From the NCBI GenBank assembly GCA_030770535.1, contig JASVEC010000032.1, forward strand, positions 1 to 64,000: a stretch of DNA of 64,000 nt, written 5' to 3'. The translations under genes were made by a program, and so were the position numbers. Positions 22,416-34,710 of the stretch are shown here, in pieces (positions within the stretch are counted from its first letter, which is position 1; each line of letters starts with the position of its first letter). The notes beneath the pieces are model-generated. The model saw only the letters and a list, made by a program, of their open reading frames with translations, was not told the origin of the DNA and ran no database searches. The stretch is from Batkoa obscura (taxonomy: Eukaryota > Entomophthoromycota > Entomophthoromycetes > Entomophthorales > Batkoaceae).

Positions 22416-23710
22416 TCAATCATACGAATTACTCTCGTCTACTATTATATATATTCAAAATTATCTATTTATTTTGAATCATACTGTGTTATTCTAAAAT
22501 TTAGTCTTTGTCACTTAACTTTACAGGCAAGCAAACAGTTGACGACCGATAAAGATTAAATTTTATAGTCTACTTGTTTCAAAATAAATTATTATTATTA
22601 TTTATTTAAGCTTTTTATATAGCAATTTATCATGATTTTCTTTTTTATCTGACCAGAATAATGAATAGTATTTACATACTAATTGCTTTTCCAAGTATAA
22701 AATAAACAAACATGTGCTTGATATTTGTTGAGATAAAAAATGATAATGATTTTCGTTATTCACTTTTGTGGAATTCATAGTGATATTTTGTAATAAACGT
22801 ATGAGCATCTCTCTTTTACTAAAATTTAAGAACATAGCTATAATATATATTTAGAAATTTAAATAGTGTATATTTATAATAATTAACTAAGACTATGGCA
22901 ATAAGTATAAAATTTAATATAGATTTTTATATATTGACTTTTTAATCAAATGCTAGTCTAATCCCATAATGATTTATTTTGAAATTTTTTTAAGCAATTT
23001 TTTTTGTTCATGTAATGTTCTTTAGAAACTATAAACAGGACTACTTACCAAGGCGTCCTTGCGCAATGGGGATCTCTCAAATGGCGTAGACCAAGAATAA
23101 TAGTTTGAAGGGGATTATAATTTTAGTATAACAGTTATCTTTGATAGCATCATTATACTAAATTCGCGTTTCCTTTACATTTAATAATATAACAAATTTA
23201 AACCAATAATTAAATATTCTTCAATAAGAACACTAAATTCTAGTATTTTTAATTTTAAAACCTTACAGAAATAGCAATATTTATTAAATAGGCTGTTAGT
23301 AATTTAAGCTTTATTTTTGTCTGTAAGGTTATATATAATTAAACATGCTGGTAATTAGATCATGCTAAATAGATAAAATATTATCAAACTTGTTTTCAAA
23401 TTAAAAATCTGGAAATATGTTTTCTGTTATAGTGTTTGGCTAGTTTTATTCAACATGAAGTCTAAAAACCACGTAATATGAAGTAAGAAGATATCTTTCC
23501 ATTGTTATTTAGACTGGAGATGTATCAGAATTCTGTAAAGCTAGAAAAAATAATAGGCAATAATGTTGAGACCTTATATTCTAAAGCACAGTGAATTTTG
23601 TTTTTTGTACTTCTAATCCTTAGTAAAATTTGAATGTAAAAATTAAAATTTTATAGAAACTACTCAGTTATAAAAATTTGTAGAAGCAAAAAGTTATGAA
23701 AGATATATAT
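22416..23710. other. Gene-free spacer
   Basis: AT-rich sequence downstream of EF-3 copy 1. A relatively GC-richer patch at about 23045-23105 may be a scrap of old coding DNA. Otherwise nothing recognised. Confidence 0.45.
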
Positions 23711-23808
23711 GGGGTGTTTTTTTAGCGCTTAAAAGATGGAAAAAACAATGAAGCTATTTGAGCGAAAAAATTGGTAGTAAAATTCTTAAATACAAAGATA
23801 CATCCACA
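23711..23808 (-). mobile_element. MITE copy with a 34-bp internal inversion
   Basis: Reverse copy from GGGGTG to CATCCAC with ATAT-type flanks. Bases 23723-23756, bounded by TAGC and GCTA, lie in the opposite orientation to every other copy. Flipping just this block restores the normal order of family motifs. Confidence 0.8.
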
Positions 23809-24470
23809 TATATATAATCTTCAACTCAAACTATTAAATATAAAATTCTCAAATAAAAATAGTTTTAGAATGTGATGTTTTTAATAAAAATTGTCATTTT
23901 ATAATATACTTACTTCCCATAATCAAAAAATATACTAGGAGCATTAATAGTTGCTTTAGCCAATAGATTTACAGTATTGTCTCACAACAATAACTAAGTG
24001 GTTAAATTTCTTGTTGAAAATTAAATTTACAATCAAGACCAGACACCGCTTTAGACTGATGGATTTTAAGACTCGATCTTAAGGTTCAACTTTGGTAAAA
24101 CATCTATATTTCCTATATGAAATGCGGACACCACGATAAGGAACATCCTTACAAAAAATCATAATTTAAAATCTTAAATATATAATAATTATTTGATTGA
24201 TTGGCCACAGTTAATCAGTAGAAATACATAAAAGCATAATCAAAAATATTCTTTTAATATCAACACTCAACTCTTGCATAAAGTCAAGAAGGGTAACGAA
24301 GCTGAGACCTAATAAAAAAAACCAATTCATAACTTTTGTTATAAAGATAAAATAATATAGTTATACTATTAACTACTAATAATTGTATTCAAAAATTCGT
24401 ATATTTTATACCTACATAAACGCCTTATATTTAAATTTGTTATTTAATTAAGGTTATAGCTTAACTATGT
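23809..24470. other. Gene-free spacer
   Basis: AT-rich; no feature recognised. Confidence 0.45.
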
Positions 24471-24568
24471 GGGAATGTTTTTTTTGGCTTCATTACTTTT
24501 TCTATCTTTAAACACTATTTGATCGGAAATTTTATTAGTAAAATTCTTAAGCCTAAAAATACATCCCC
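24471..24568 (-). mobile_element. MITE copy with ATGT duplication
   Basis: Reverse copy, GGGAATG to CATCCCC, flanked by ATGT at 24467-24470 and 24569-24572, a non-palindromic 4-bp direct repeat. Confidence 0.92.
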
Positions 24569-24693
24569 ATGTATTTAAATAAAATTGTTTACTTTTGGTT
24601 GTTATTTATAGGCTATCTAAAAAAGGCAATTTTACTATTAGCAGAAATAGAATTATTAAATGAAGTACAAAAGTTTGCATAAAAAGTTAGTAT

Positions 24694-24782
24694 GGGAATA
24701 CCTTTATTTAGTTTATTATTGATATTTATTAATTTTATCTTGTATAAAAATGGAAAGATAATGAAATAAAATAGATGGTCCC
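24694..24782 (+). mobile_element. Decayed MITE copy
   Basis: Ends GGGAATA and TGGTCCC and a recognisable AAAAATGGAAAGATAATGAA interior remain, but the left interior has diverged and the copy is shorter than usual. Confidence 0.55.
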
Positions 24783-24809
24783 ATATAATTATTAACAATT
24801 TTTATTTAA

Positions 24810-27222
24810 CTAATTAATGGAAGTACGAGAATAACTTGAATAATCATTTATACTGGTAAAATTAGCCGAATTAAATGGATCTAAGACCTCAACAGATTGT
24901 AAATCTTGTAAGGTTCTTTGGAAGATTTCCCAATCTTCAGGAACTGGAACAGCAAACTAGATTATCATTAGCTAATTATTCTAACTTAAATTTAAAGAAA
25001 GTATACCTCTCCAAGTTCATATACATATAATTTACCATCAGAAGAACCAATAGCTACTTTCATACCATCATCATGCCATACCAATTTATTCAAAGCACAT
25101 TCAGAAACTTTGGTTGATATCAATGGAGCCTAAATAATATTACAATTAAATAATAGATACTAAATACAATAAGTACCTCAGTATCAACATTTAAATTCCA
25201 CAAATCAAAATGTCCAGTACCATCAATAACTCCGAACAATGCAGGGTGGATTGGTGACCATTTAACATCATAAACATAATCACCAGAATGTTCAAATGAG
25301 TGAATTGCAGGAATTGAAAGGGGTGTCGATGATGAAGGGGCTTGCATAGGACTCTATTTATTAATGATTAGTTAGAAATAAACTATACTAAAATAAATTT
25401 ACTTTAGAGCGCCATAATTTAACTGACCAATCAAAGGAACAAGTTAAGAAAAGATCGGAGAAATCATATTTACCATTAGTTTGTGTAGGATGGCAAGATA
25501 AACCAGTAACTGGGCCTGTATGACCACTATAAAAATGATGTGGGTGTATACCTGCTTTACTATTGAAAATATAAATATCCACAGTATTATAAACCAAATT
25601 ATTTTTACCTTCCTGCTCTTTCATAACGATGGGCATGATAAATAGCTCCTTCTTCAGTTCCTACTAAGAAAGTAGAAGTTTCATTAGAAAGGAATCCAAG
25701 CTGTGTGACTGCAACTTCATCAGTTCGAGGATGATTTGTATGAGTTAAAAACAAGACATCCTAATAAATTATAAGATTATAATAATCCGATAAAATAATT
25801 ACTACCTGTGGTTTTGCTAACATATCCAACTGCCAAGTACAAACGTGTCCATCTGTTGAAGCAGTAATAGCATTCAATGTTTGATGTGTACCTATCAATT
25901 GAAGGTTATATACGGGATGGGTGTGGCAATCTGCATCCAAAGGTGATGCTAAAGTAGGTAATCTAGAGCTAGAACGTGTATCCCAAATTACAACTTGACC
26001 AGAATAAGTACCACCAATAATTAATGTTGGATGGAACTCAACAAACTTTGCAGTTAAAACATCAGACTAAAAATATACAATTATTTTATAGATGGAAAGG
26101 TTGAATAAAACTTACCTGAGCTTGAAAAACAAATTCAGGCCTATCACTTAAATGCAAATTCCAAATTGCAGTCAACCCATCTGGTTCATTAGAAGCCAGG
26201 ATGTTTTTATTGTATGTTGATAATAAAAGCTCAGGGTACTTAGGTGACCATGCAATGTCCATGATGGAACGATTTCTAGTTACTTTATCATCATAAAACA
26301 CACTCAACAACTTCACAGTCTCCTTTTTGTCTTCTTTATTAGATTCATCACCAATAGTATAATCTGCCAAATAGTCATATTTTTCACATAAAGCACGCTC
26401 CATGACTTTAGAAGCTGTATCTAAAAATGTAACAAACTCTTCTTTGACCACAATATCGCCGATTTCTTCTTCTGTAAGCTCTCTTAAATTTTTAGCCTCA
26501 GTTTCTAGTTCTCTCAATCTTTCTTCCTCAGCTAATTTAGCTGCTGCTTCGGCTTCTTCCAATGCTTTTCTATCTCTTTCTTCACCTTCTAATTTCCTAG
26601 CTTCTTTAATTCTTCTTTCAACTTCCTCTTCATCATATTGTTTTGAGTTGAACATTGAAAGTGAAGTTTGTGCTTCTTTGTTGTATACTACTTTTTCTTT
26701 AGGTGGTATATCATAAATCAAAGATTTGACGGAGGTGAATTTTGGTATGATTCTTGCTGGAGCAGATGCTGAGGGTGATTTTGGAAGTTGTAATCCTGCA
26801 GAGTTTGGTAACGATGCTCTATTACCTTGACCACGTTCGCCAAGGAATGAGGAAATTTCAGTTTCCATAATATCTGTTGATTTTTCTCCTCGTTTGTGAC
26901 GTGGCAATGAATCTAAAGTTGAAGTTCTTTGATGTCTAGCTATTCTTGGAGCTTCTGGAGTCACTCTAGAGGATGTCACTGGTGGTATTCTTGAGCCTAC
27001 ATTTTCTCTAAGGGAAGTGGCTCTTGATAATCCTCCGGCTCCAATTCCAGGATTTCCACGTAAGGAAGCTGCTCGTGATAAACCACCACCAGGGAGAGCA
27101 TTATTACCTCCAGGAATCCCATTCGTATCCATAGGACTCGTCTCGGTCTTCCTTTGAGCCATATTAGCTCTAAGTTTTTCTAATTTCTCCCGGGCAAATT
27201 TTATCTTAGAACTTTTGTCCAT
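24810..27222 (-). CDS. dic1: Cytoplasmic dynein 1 intermediate chain
   Basis: Intermediate chain that joins the dynein heavy chain to dynactin p150 and the light chains for minus-end transport and nuclear movement. Eight exons: 26116-27222, 25806-26066, 25609-25760, 25403-25559, 25177-25353, 25007-25129, 24810-24956 plus GT-AG introns of 43-56 nt; seven of these ranges are coding blocks and together give 707 aa. N-terminal [20 protein letters not shown] is the p150-binding coiled coil; a Ser/Arg/Pro-rich linker and a second coiled coil (Glu/Ala/Lys-rich, about 200-250) follow. From ~310 on there is a WD40 propeller: [80 protein letters not shown]. Splice borders were set by frame and WD40 conservation. 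Confidence 0.93.
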
Positions 27223-27358
27223 TTTTTCTCTAAACTTAAAAACAGTTGCATTTCTATATTAAAATAAATTTTGATGTTGAGTCTAAGTAGATGAAACGTA
27301 ATTGGATACTTTCATTTTGAATAATTTCAATAAAAATCCAAGATTTAAAATAAAAATT
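27223..27358. promoter_or_regulatory. Upstream region of the dynein intermediate chain
   Basis: Short gap between the dynein gene start and the MITE at 27359. The MITE lies about 137 bp upstream of the ATG. Confidence 0.4.
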
Positions 27359-27450
27359 GGTGATGTTTTTTTTGATTTCATTATTTTTCCATTTTTTAAG
27401 CGCTATTCGAGTGAAAAGATTGTTAGTAAAATTCTTAAAAAAACACCCCC
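27359..27450 (-). mobile_element. MITE copy with AATT duplication
   Basis: Reverse copy, GGTGATG to CACCCCC, flanked by AATT at 27355-27358 and 27451-27454. Confidence 0.9.
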
Positions 27451-28078
27451 AATTAGTTATTGAGGTTTTATTTTAAATCATACATTTTACTAAAAATATT
27501 ATCGTTTATCAATTTCTTAAATATCTTGATAAATGTCAAAGATATTAAGCTACTAACTAATGCTTTGTTACATATACAAATCATATTATAAAAAATCTTT
27601 AACATACCAATATGAGACAAGATGATAAAAAACAACAAGGCTATAGTTTGAATATATAAAATGGGAGATCTATGGCTAATTTAAAGATTTTATTCAGAAC
27701 AAACATATAATATGGTTAAAAAAGAATTTAGTATAAAATAAAAGTAATCAGCTTTATTAAATTATTGCTTTGTATATCAATATAAGAATAAAATCAAATA
27801 GATCTAATGATAAGTGTAAATTTCAAGGATTATAATGAACCGTTAGTTTCCATTAATAACTTTATACTAATCAACATTTGTTGTTTTTAGGATATTTGAA
27901 AATACATTTAATTGATATTATATTACGCTAGCTTATCTATAAATAAATTAGGTACAGTGAATTTAAATTATCTTATAATGCCAAAACTAAGGTTTGATAA
28001 TAACAACAGTAATAATTGTGAATACTAAATTATCATGGTCATTTTTTATATATTTTATAAAAAATAAATTGTGAACTT
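27451..28078. other. Intergenic spacer
   Basis: AT-rich; nothing recognised. Confidence 0.5.
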
Positions 28079-28712
28079 TTAATTTGATTTACTACGATGA
28101 TGAAGCTCTTTTTCTATAATATAATAAATAAATTAAGCAAATCAAGTTTTTAAATATAAATACCTAATTCAGAAATTTGTGCTTTAAGTTCCAACATATC
28201 AACGCCAATCGAATTCTTAAACAAATTAGTAACTAACTTATGTTTGAATATCAAACCTTACATATAATTTTCTAAGTTCAGCTTTTAAAGAATCAATTTG
28301 TTCTAATTTAACTGTAGTTTCTTTTAAATGGCGAAGATCTTTTGATACAGTTTCGATGCTTCCGGCATATTTTCTTACCTAGATAAAACGTTAGTAACAT
28401 TTATATTTAAAAAAGGTTCTTTACTTTTTCAGTATTTGATTGTAACTCTTTGACAGAATTAAGCATTAATCCAGAAGCAATTTGATAGTCATTAATTAAG
28501 AGATAATATCCGCTTGCACCTGCAATAGTTGAGCCCAATAAAAAGCCAAGTAAACTAACAATTAAATATACTTTTATTAATAAAAATTAAAGTTACCCTC
28601 CACGAAATGCACTCATTCTTGGTTTAACTGGGGTTGCAATGGTAGTGTTATGTCTTATGAAGGACTTTGTTAAGCCACTTTTTGGTAAACTTTGGATTGC
28701 TTTCTTTAACAT
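28079..28712 (-). CDS. Small membrane coiled-coil protein, probably mitochondrial
   Basis: Five exons: 28597-28712, 28425-28554, 28262-28378, 28164-28215, 28079-28113, giving 149 aa. The N-terminus MLKKAIQSLPKSGLTKSFIR is basic, amphipathic and free of acids, as in mitochondrial targeting sequences. A Gly-rich transmembrane segment follows (GLLGFLLGSTIAGASGYYLL), then an Asp-Tyr-rich turn and a long helix with coiled-coil character (NSVKELQSNTEKVRKYAG, LRHLKETTVKLEQIDSLKAE). The layout resembles small fungal inner-membrane proteins of unknown role, but I cannot name it. Consistent frame and GT-AG borders over five exons make the gene convincing. Confidence 0.75.
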
Positions 28713-29417
28713 GTTGAAACAATAAGGGTATTTAGTTTAATTCTGTCGAAATAATGAAATTATACAAATTTGATCCAATCACATTGGTAATAATTTTATG
28801 ACTTAAATTGATATTTGGAAGTGATTTTAAAAAAGCAACTTTTTGCTGGTATAAAGCAAACTTTGCAAAATTTTATCCAATAAGACGCTATTATAGAAGC
28901 ACTCTTGAAAAATAAACTTAAATTAAAATAGAAATTATTAAAAATATTTTAAATTAGACTGACTATATTTAAAGACTAATTATATCAAAACAACAGTTTT
29001 ATTTGTATTAATGAAGTATTTTAAAGCACTAAATCCTGAATAATAGCACATTATTTTTATCGGTCCCGAGTAAATAATTTAAACATTACAGTATTTTTAA
29101 TTTAAAGTAAAATCTTTTTAAGCTATTTTTTTATATTGTTCTTATAGAATATATAATTTAAAGCACATGAATTTGTATTTGAAGATCAGTAGAAGTACAA
29201 CAACATAAAGCATCCCAGTATCAGTGTTAAAAATAAATAGTTTCACAACAAACCAACATATATAATCGTTATAAACTTTAATAATTAGTTCGAGTTTATT
29301 TTGATATTATTCGAAATAGCTTAATATATATAATGATACTTGTTTATAGTACAATTATAACAAAGATAGCAATGACACAATATAGAATAACATAACTATA
29401 ATTTTTTAGTATTAACT
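28713..29417. other. Intergenic spacer
   Basis: AT-rich region between two minus-strand genes; no feature recognised. Confidence 0.5.
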
Positions 29418-30254
29418 TTAACATAATAATTTAGCAAAATTATCATTAAGAGCTTCAATGCTATCAAACCAGTTTTTAACTACTTGGTTTTTTTCATTTG
29501 AGACAATTTTGCCAAATACATTTTTAGATACCAATTGAACAAGCTTTAAGTGACTATATAAAACATAATCACTATAAGTCACTAAAAAATAATTAATATT
29601 ACATTAAACATAATAATATTAGATTACCATTTTCACCTTCTAAAAACGTTTTATTTTTAAGTGTAGTTAAAAAAGGTGATAAAAATTTGTCAATAGTTAA
29701 TGAGCATTCTTCAAAAGTACTAGAAAATTGTTCCAAAGTCATGTTCAAAACATTTTCACGAGAATCTCGGAAATAAGCCTTATCATTATCATTCCCCAAT
29801 TGGTTATAAATGTCTAAAATAATCACTTTATATAATGGCTGAAAATAACTAGTAATATAATTTTCTATAAAATCGGAGAAATGAGAACCATTTGGAAATA
29901 AAGAGTTATTAGGATACTTCAATTCTAAACTTTTGACTATTTTACTACTCTCATAATTATAAGTGCCATCCTCATAAACCAATAGTGGTATTTTATTCCA
30001 CTCTCCTTTACTTTGAAAATTTAATAAATTATTTTAGTACAATTAAGCTACTTACGTTATTTCAGGTATATTTCTTATAATTTTACTATAAGTTAACCCA
30101 ATATGATCAAATTCGACATCCTTAATACTATTTAGCTATCAACTATTAATTATCAATTATTTACTTTATGTTTTAGGGCTAACAAAACTCTCCAACCATA
30201 TGGGCTATAATATACACCACCTTCTTTATTTATTAAATTATACAAAGTTAACAT
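29418..30254 (-). CDS. Glutathione S-transferase family protein
   Basis: Four exons: 30165-30254, 30056-30135, 29628-30010, 29418-29581, giving 238 aa. N-terminal thioredoxin-like domain: MLTLYNLI, then YYSPYGWRVLLALKHK (the S-P-Y-x-x-R active-site loop), DVEFDHIGL, KIPLLVYEDGTYNYESSKIV (cis-Pro and the glutathione-binding Glu-Ser). The helical C-terminal domain ends with VTYSDYVLYSHLKLVQLVSK and WFDSIEALNDNFAKLL. The S-P-Y-x-W-R loop and the whole layout resemble beta-etherase (LigE/LigF)-like GSTs found in fungi. The substrate is unknown. The last exon is required to complete the all-helical domain and keeps frame. Confidence 0.85.
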
Positions 30255-30575
30255 TTTAGTACTGAAATAATGAATAATTTTTATTCTATTTTATACTAGT
30301 TTCGCTTTATTTCTGAAATTGAACTTAATTTGTTTTGGGTACTGGTGATGTATATCTAAAATATTATGGTTATAAATAATTATGTATTACTAATCGATAT
30401 TGTAACTAATTTGATAAATAGTTTCTCAAAACTATATAACAGTCTTATTAAATTAAATTGACATACCTTAGTATATCGAATAATTTTAAAATATAAACAA
30501 GGTCAAATAAATTAAAATAAAGAGTGTTATAATTAACTTATTGTAGATAAGACGATTCATATAGTTTAAAATTCT
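30255..30575. other. Intergenic spacer
   Basis: 321 bp between the GST start and the PIN4 stop, containing the GST promoter. No motif recognised. Confidence 0.45.
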
Positions 30576-31176
30576 TTATTTACGATCTTCAACCATGATA
30601 AGATGATAACCAAATTTCGTTTTAACTGGTGGATCAGTAAATATTGGGTTATCACAAGTAGAAGGCTGTAATGCAAATGCGGCATCTTGGAATGGACCGA
30701 CCATTCCACCTCGGTTTAACCAGCCTAAATTTCCACCAGATTTTGCTTTATCTTATATTTTAAAAATATTAAAACACTCGTAAAATATAGCATATAAACA
30801 ATAAAAATACCTTCAGAATATTGCTCAGCAACCTAAGTTTTAAAACATCATTAAAACAGCCTTATATCATAACAAAATTAAATTACTTTATCAAATCTCA
30901 TTTTATCAACTTTGATCTTTTCAAGAGCTTCCACAATCTTTAATACTTGTTTAAAATCATTTATTCCAATTTCTTTTCAATAGAATTATTTTTACCTTGG
31001 AATGCTTCTCACATAATATATGGCGTACCTATAATGTTTATTAATTTAATCTATTTTTACTATTATCAATAATATTCATTTACTTTTACACTAGTAGCTG
31101 CCTTTAATTTTGCTGGAGTGGTGCTCTTCTCTTCAGTTTTATTATTTTTACTTCCACTTGCTTTTGGTTTCCCCAT
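30576..31176 (-). CDS. PIN4: Parvulin-type peptidyl-prolyl isomerase (Par14)
   Basis: Parvulin of the PIN4/Par14 group, a cis-trans prolyl isomerase linked in animals to pre-ribosome maturation. Five exons: 31084-31176, 30996-31028, 30887-30937, 30811-30832, 30576-30751, giving 124 aa, close to human PIN4 (131). The N-terminal tail is Lys/Ser-rich. The parvulin fold follows: [80 protein letters not shown]. No WW domain and no phosphate-binding Arg loop of Pin1 are present, which separates it from Pin1/Ess1. Exons of 33, 51 and 22 nt are unusually small. Confidence 0.92.
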
Positions 31177-31627
31177 TTTAAACAAAATTGGTTTTTATTT
31201 CTCACTTTAGAATTTAAAATCGTTGATTTTGAAATTTAAAACTTAAAAGAAATTCAATTTGATGTTTGAAATCATGAAACAAATTTTCTAAATTATAAAC
31301 TTTATTAAATAGTTTATAAATAAATCATATATCATTTATTTGATATATTAGATATAAATTTTTATATTGTATTAGTGTAATATAATATATGATAAAATTA
31401 AAATAACCAATTAAGTTAAATAAGTAATAATGTGACTTCATCATTTAATTTTGGAACTTAAAATCATAAATTGTGCCTAAATGAAAAAAGGTTTCTTGTT
31501 GTTTTTTAAATGTCCTACAATAATTAATATATATCAACTAATAATATTAAATCAATAATATAATTAAACTTTGTATATATATATAAATAGATATAAATAA
31601 TTAATAGTTTAATAAATAAAATTAAAA
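31177..31627. promoter_or_regulatory. Divergent promoter region
   Basis: 451 bp between the diverging PIN4 and RhoGAP-like genes. Strongly AT-rich with TATA runs; no specific site called. Confidence 0.45.
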
Positions 31628-34526
31628 ATGAGCAAACCTCAAAAAAATAATAACAAAGTAGATCCTGAAACTAATATAAAGACTGCTCCAGAAACTAATA
31701 AAAGAAATTCGTTTCTAAGGCGTGGATCAAGAAATTCAAAGGTAAATATAGTATACGTTATGATAATATAAAAATACAATACTAAATATTAAAAGGACTC
31801 AAAAGAACCAAGCTTAAGTGTAACTATTGATCCAAAAAGTAAAAAAGAGAATGGTGGAGGAAAAAAAGGATTTTCTAGGCTACTTACCCCAAAGTATTAT
31901 GAAATAAAAGCTCTAGCCTTATCAAAAGTTGAAGAAAAGAAATCTATATCTGAACATACGCCAATCCTATCCGATAAAAAGAAACCAAGAGATAATTCAA
32001 AAATAGCTAAAGTCGAAAAGGACAAAACTGAAAATAAAGAAAAAGTTGATGTAAAAAGTATACCAAAAGTAGATGAAAACAAGGATGATAAGAATGGTAA
32101 ATTACTCTAATAATAAGCATTTTGTTTAGTAATACTTTATAGGTTATTTGATTGCTGATAGTAATAATAGTAATAATAGTAATAATAAAGTTGAAAATGT
32201 TCCAAATAGTTCTCCAGCTGATGTGTTACTAAAAAGGAATACATCCAATGGCAGCGCTCAAAGCTCAATACCAGTAGTGGGATTGAGTGATATAATGGTA
32301 TCTAGTACCCCATCACTATCACCAAATAATATATCCTCAACAAGTCAACTAAATGAACTAATATCTTCACGATCACCTTCTCCAGTTTTAAATAGCAATA
32401 ACAATAGTAATGATGTTTCATTTAACGAATCCTCTTTTAATAATTCAGCAAACTTAAATTCATCTGCTAACTCAATGTTAATACGTAAATCTCTCGCTAG
32501 TACTTTAGGGACTGGTAGTTCCATTTCATTAAAAACAGTTTCAACTATAGGCAACCCAAAAGGATGGGAGAAAGTATATCAGTTTTTTACAGGATGGGTC
32601 AATAAAAATAAAAAGGGTATTAACATTCATAGAATACAAATCGAGAAAAGAGGAAAAGTAGGTCATCAAATATCTTTGCTAAAACATTTTTATTAAAATA
32701 TGTTATTTAGAGATTAAATTCTACAAGGCTTAAAACAATTAAAGAAAATATTGAAAATTCAAAAGATAAATTTTTAAGTCATACTGAAGATAGCTTTATA
32801 AATTATGGTAATTATCTTAATATCAATTAATCATTATTTATGTACATACTAATGATACAATGTTAGCTCCTTTATTTGTTTTAAAATTAGTATCGCTAAT
32901 GTTTTCAGAGGAGATAGCTAAGTTTCGATTGGAAACAGAATCAAAGATGGTATGGGGAATTCGAAGAAAAAACTGCATTGAATATGTTGAAATAGATGCT
33001 CCATGGGAAAATCAGGTAATTTATTAAATGATAATTTAAATTTATACTAAATAAAATAGTGTGGTAAAAGAATGATTGGCCAAGAATTACAACCGAATGA
33101 ATATATTTCAAGAGTTGTAAAAGAATGCTGGAAGTCAATTTTGAAAATAGGCAAAGTAACTAATTGTAACAAAGAGGAGTTGAAAGTAGAGAGAAGAAAA
33201 GGCTTATGGTTTTTAAAACAATTTTGCATTATTTATGGGTTTGGAGTAGTTAAACTAGGGATGGTATCGCAGCATATGCTTCCTCAATTAGAAATGATTG
33301 CTACCCTACCTGAATTATTTCCTATTCAGAATTTTATTGAAGATACTATATATGGTCTCAATAAACAAGAAAATATAAGAGGCAAGCATATTAGAAGAAT
33401 GCCATCGTATGTTATTAGAAGTAATATGACTACCAGAAGACCCCCTGCACCAGGATATCATATGCATCATAGGAAGTCAAGTAGCGCTCTTAAATCATCT
33501 CCGTTAACACCTACCCATGTTTCTTCAAACTCAAACTCAAATTCCCAAAGCTATAGTTATGGTTTACAAACTCAAGAAGGATCTGGAATCACTCTAGAGA
33601 GATTAATACTTTATTTAACAGAAAGTTTAACAAAGATAAATTCACCATCTCTTTCAACTAAGTTATTTTCTCAACTTGTACATGAGGTACCAAAAGGTGC
33701 TTCGATCGTTGATAGTTTTCATAGAGGAGAAATTAATTTATGCTGTGATTATCTTTTAAGCTATGATTTCGTGATTTCACCTAATAGATGGTTTAGAGAA
33801 AGTTGTGATCAAAAAGAGTTAAGCATTATTAATCAGGATGGCTTTATAGCATATTTAGATAAGTTAGAAACCGACGTAGATCATGGAAAAATACGTTCGA
33901 TAAATTTAATTAATAAGTCGATAGCATCAAACCATTCTAAGCATGCTAAATTGGATCCTCGCTTAGTTGCTTCCCATTTAAAACATGTAATTTCTCAACA
34001 TGGTGGTTTAATTTCTATTCCAATTGCGCATGTGATTATTGAATTAGTTGGTCCAACAATGCCATCACGTACAAAATCACATCCAAATGTAACTAATTGT
34101 GAAGCCTACGATGGCCATCCCAATGAAGAAAGAAATCAATTTATTCGATCCCTACTGTTGTTATCTCCATTCCAGTTTAATATGATACAAAAAGTAATAC
34201 AAGTCAGCCAAAGGATATTTGAGTATTATAATAATTATGACAATGATGTATTTACATTTCAAACTACCAGGAGTAATACTGACAAAGAAGGTATTACTCC
34301 ACAAGAATTAGCCATTGTACTTCCAGTGATTCCAGCCCATTTGCTTCCAGGTGTCCAATGTATTAAACAATGGAACTATGCTTGGGGTAAATTACTTGAA
34401 AATGGAAGTAATTTGTTTTTGGATCCTACGTTAAATGGTCTTTCCCTTATTCCAATTCGCTTAAGCAAAGGGTTTCAATCTACCTTGGAAATTTTACAAG
34501 CTTCTGGTATTAAGTTTTTATCTTAA
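31628..34526 (+). CDS. Divergent RhoGAP-domain protein
   Basis: Six exons: 31628-31741, 31796-32096, 32143-32657, 32711-32807, 32867-33015, 33060-34526, giving 880 aa. The first ~290 residues are Ser/Asn/Lys-rich and probably disordered. A folded middle region (~290-520) is not recognised. Residues ~565-820 match the RhoGAP pattern: KLFSQLVHEVPKGASIVDSF with HRGE, LDPRLVASHLKHVISQHGGL (compare D-x-x-V-A-x-x-L-K-x-x-L-R), ERNQFIRSLLLLSPFQFNMI, and GITPQELAIVLPVIPAHLL. The usual arginine finger (G-[IL]-F-R-x-S-G) is replaced by KLFSQLV, so catalytic activity is doubtful; it may be a Rho-binding scaffold. The gene structure is firm, the domain call moderate. Confidence 0.7.
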
Positions 34527-34710
34527 AATAGTTTCAATTTTTGATTCTAATTAGTTCATTTTTATTTTTTTATATTGCTTCATTCAACTATTTTATAATA
34601 GTATGTTTAATTACTTTATGATCATCATAACTTTATTTAGAAAATACCTTAAGAATAACTTTTATTCATATTTAAGCATAGAATTTAAATTTCATTAGTT
34701 GCGACTAAAT
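34527..34710. other. 3' flank of the RhoGAP-like gene
   Basis: AT-rich, no feature. Confidence 0.4.

Noticed and set aside
20658-22423. Several antisense and out-of-frame open frames in EF-3 (and their mirror images at 41.5-43.8 kb)
   Set aside because: They exist because the EF-3 coding strand is codon-biased; the sense frame carries all the domain motifs.
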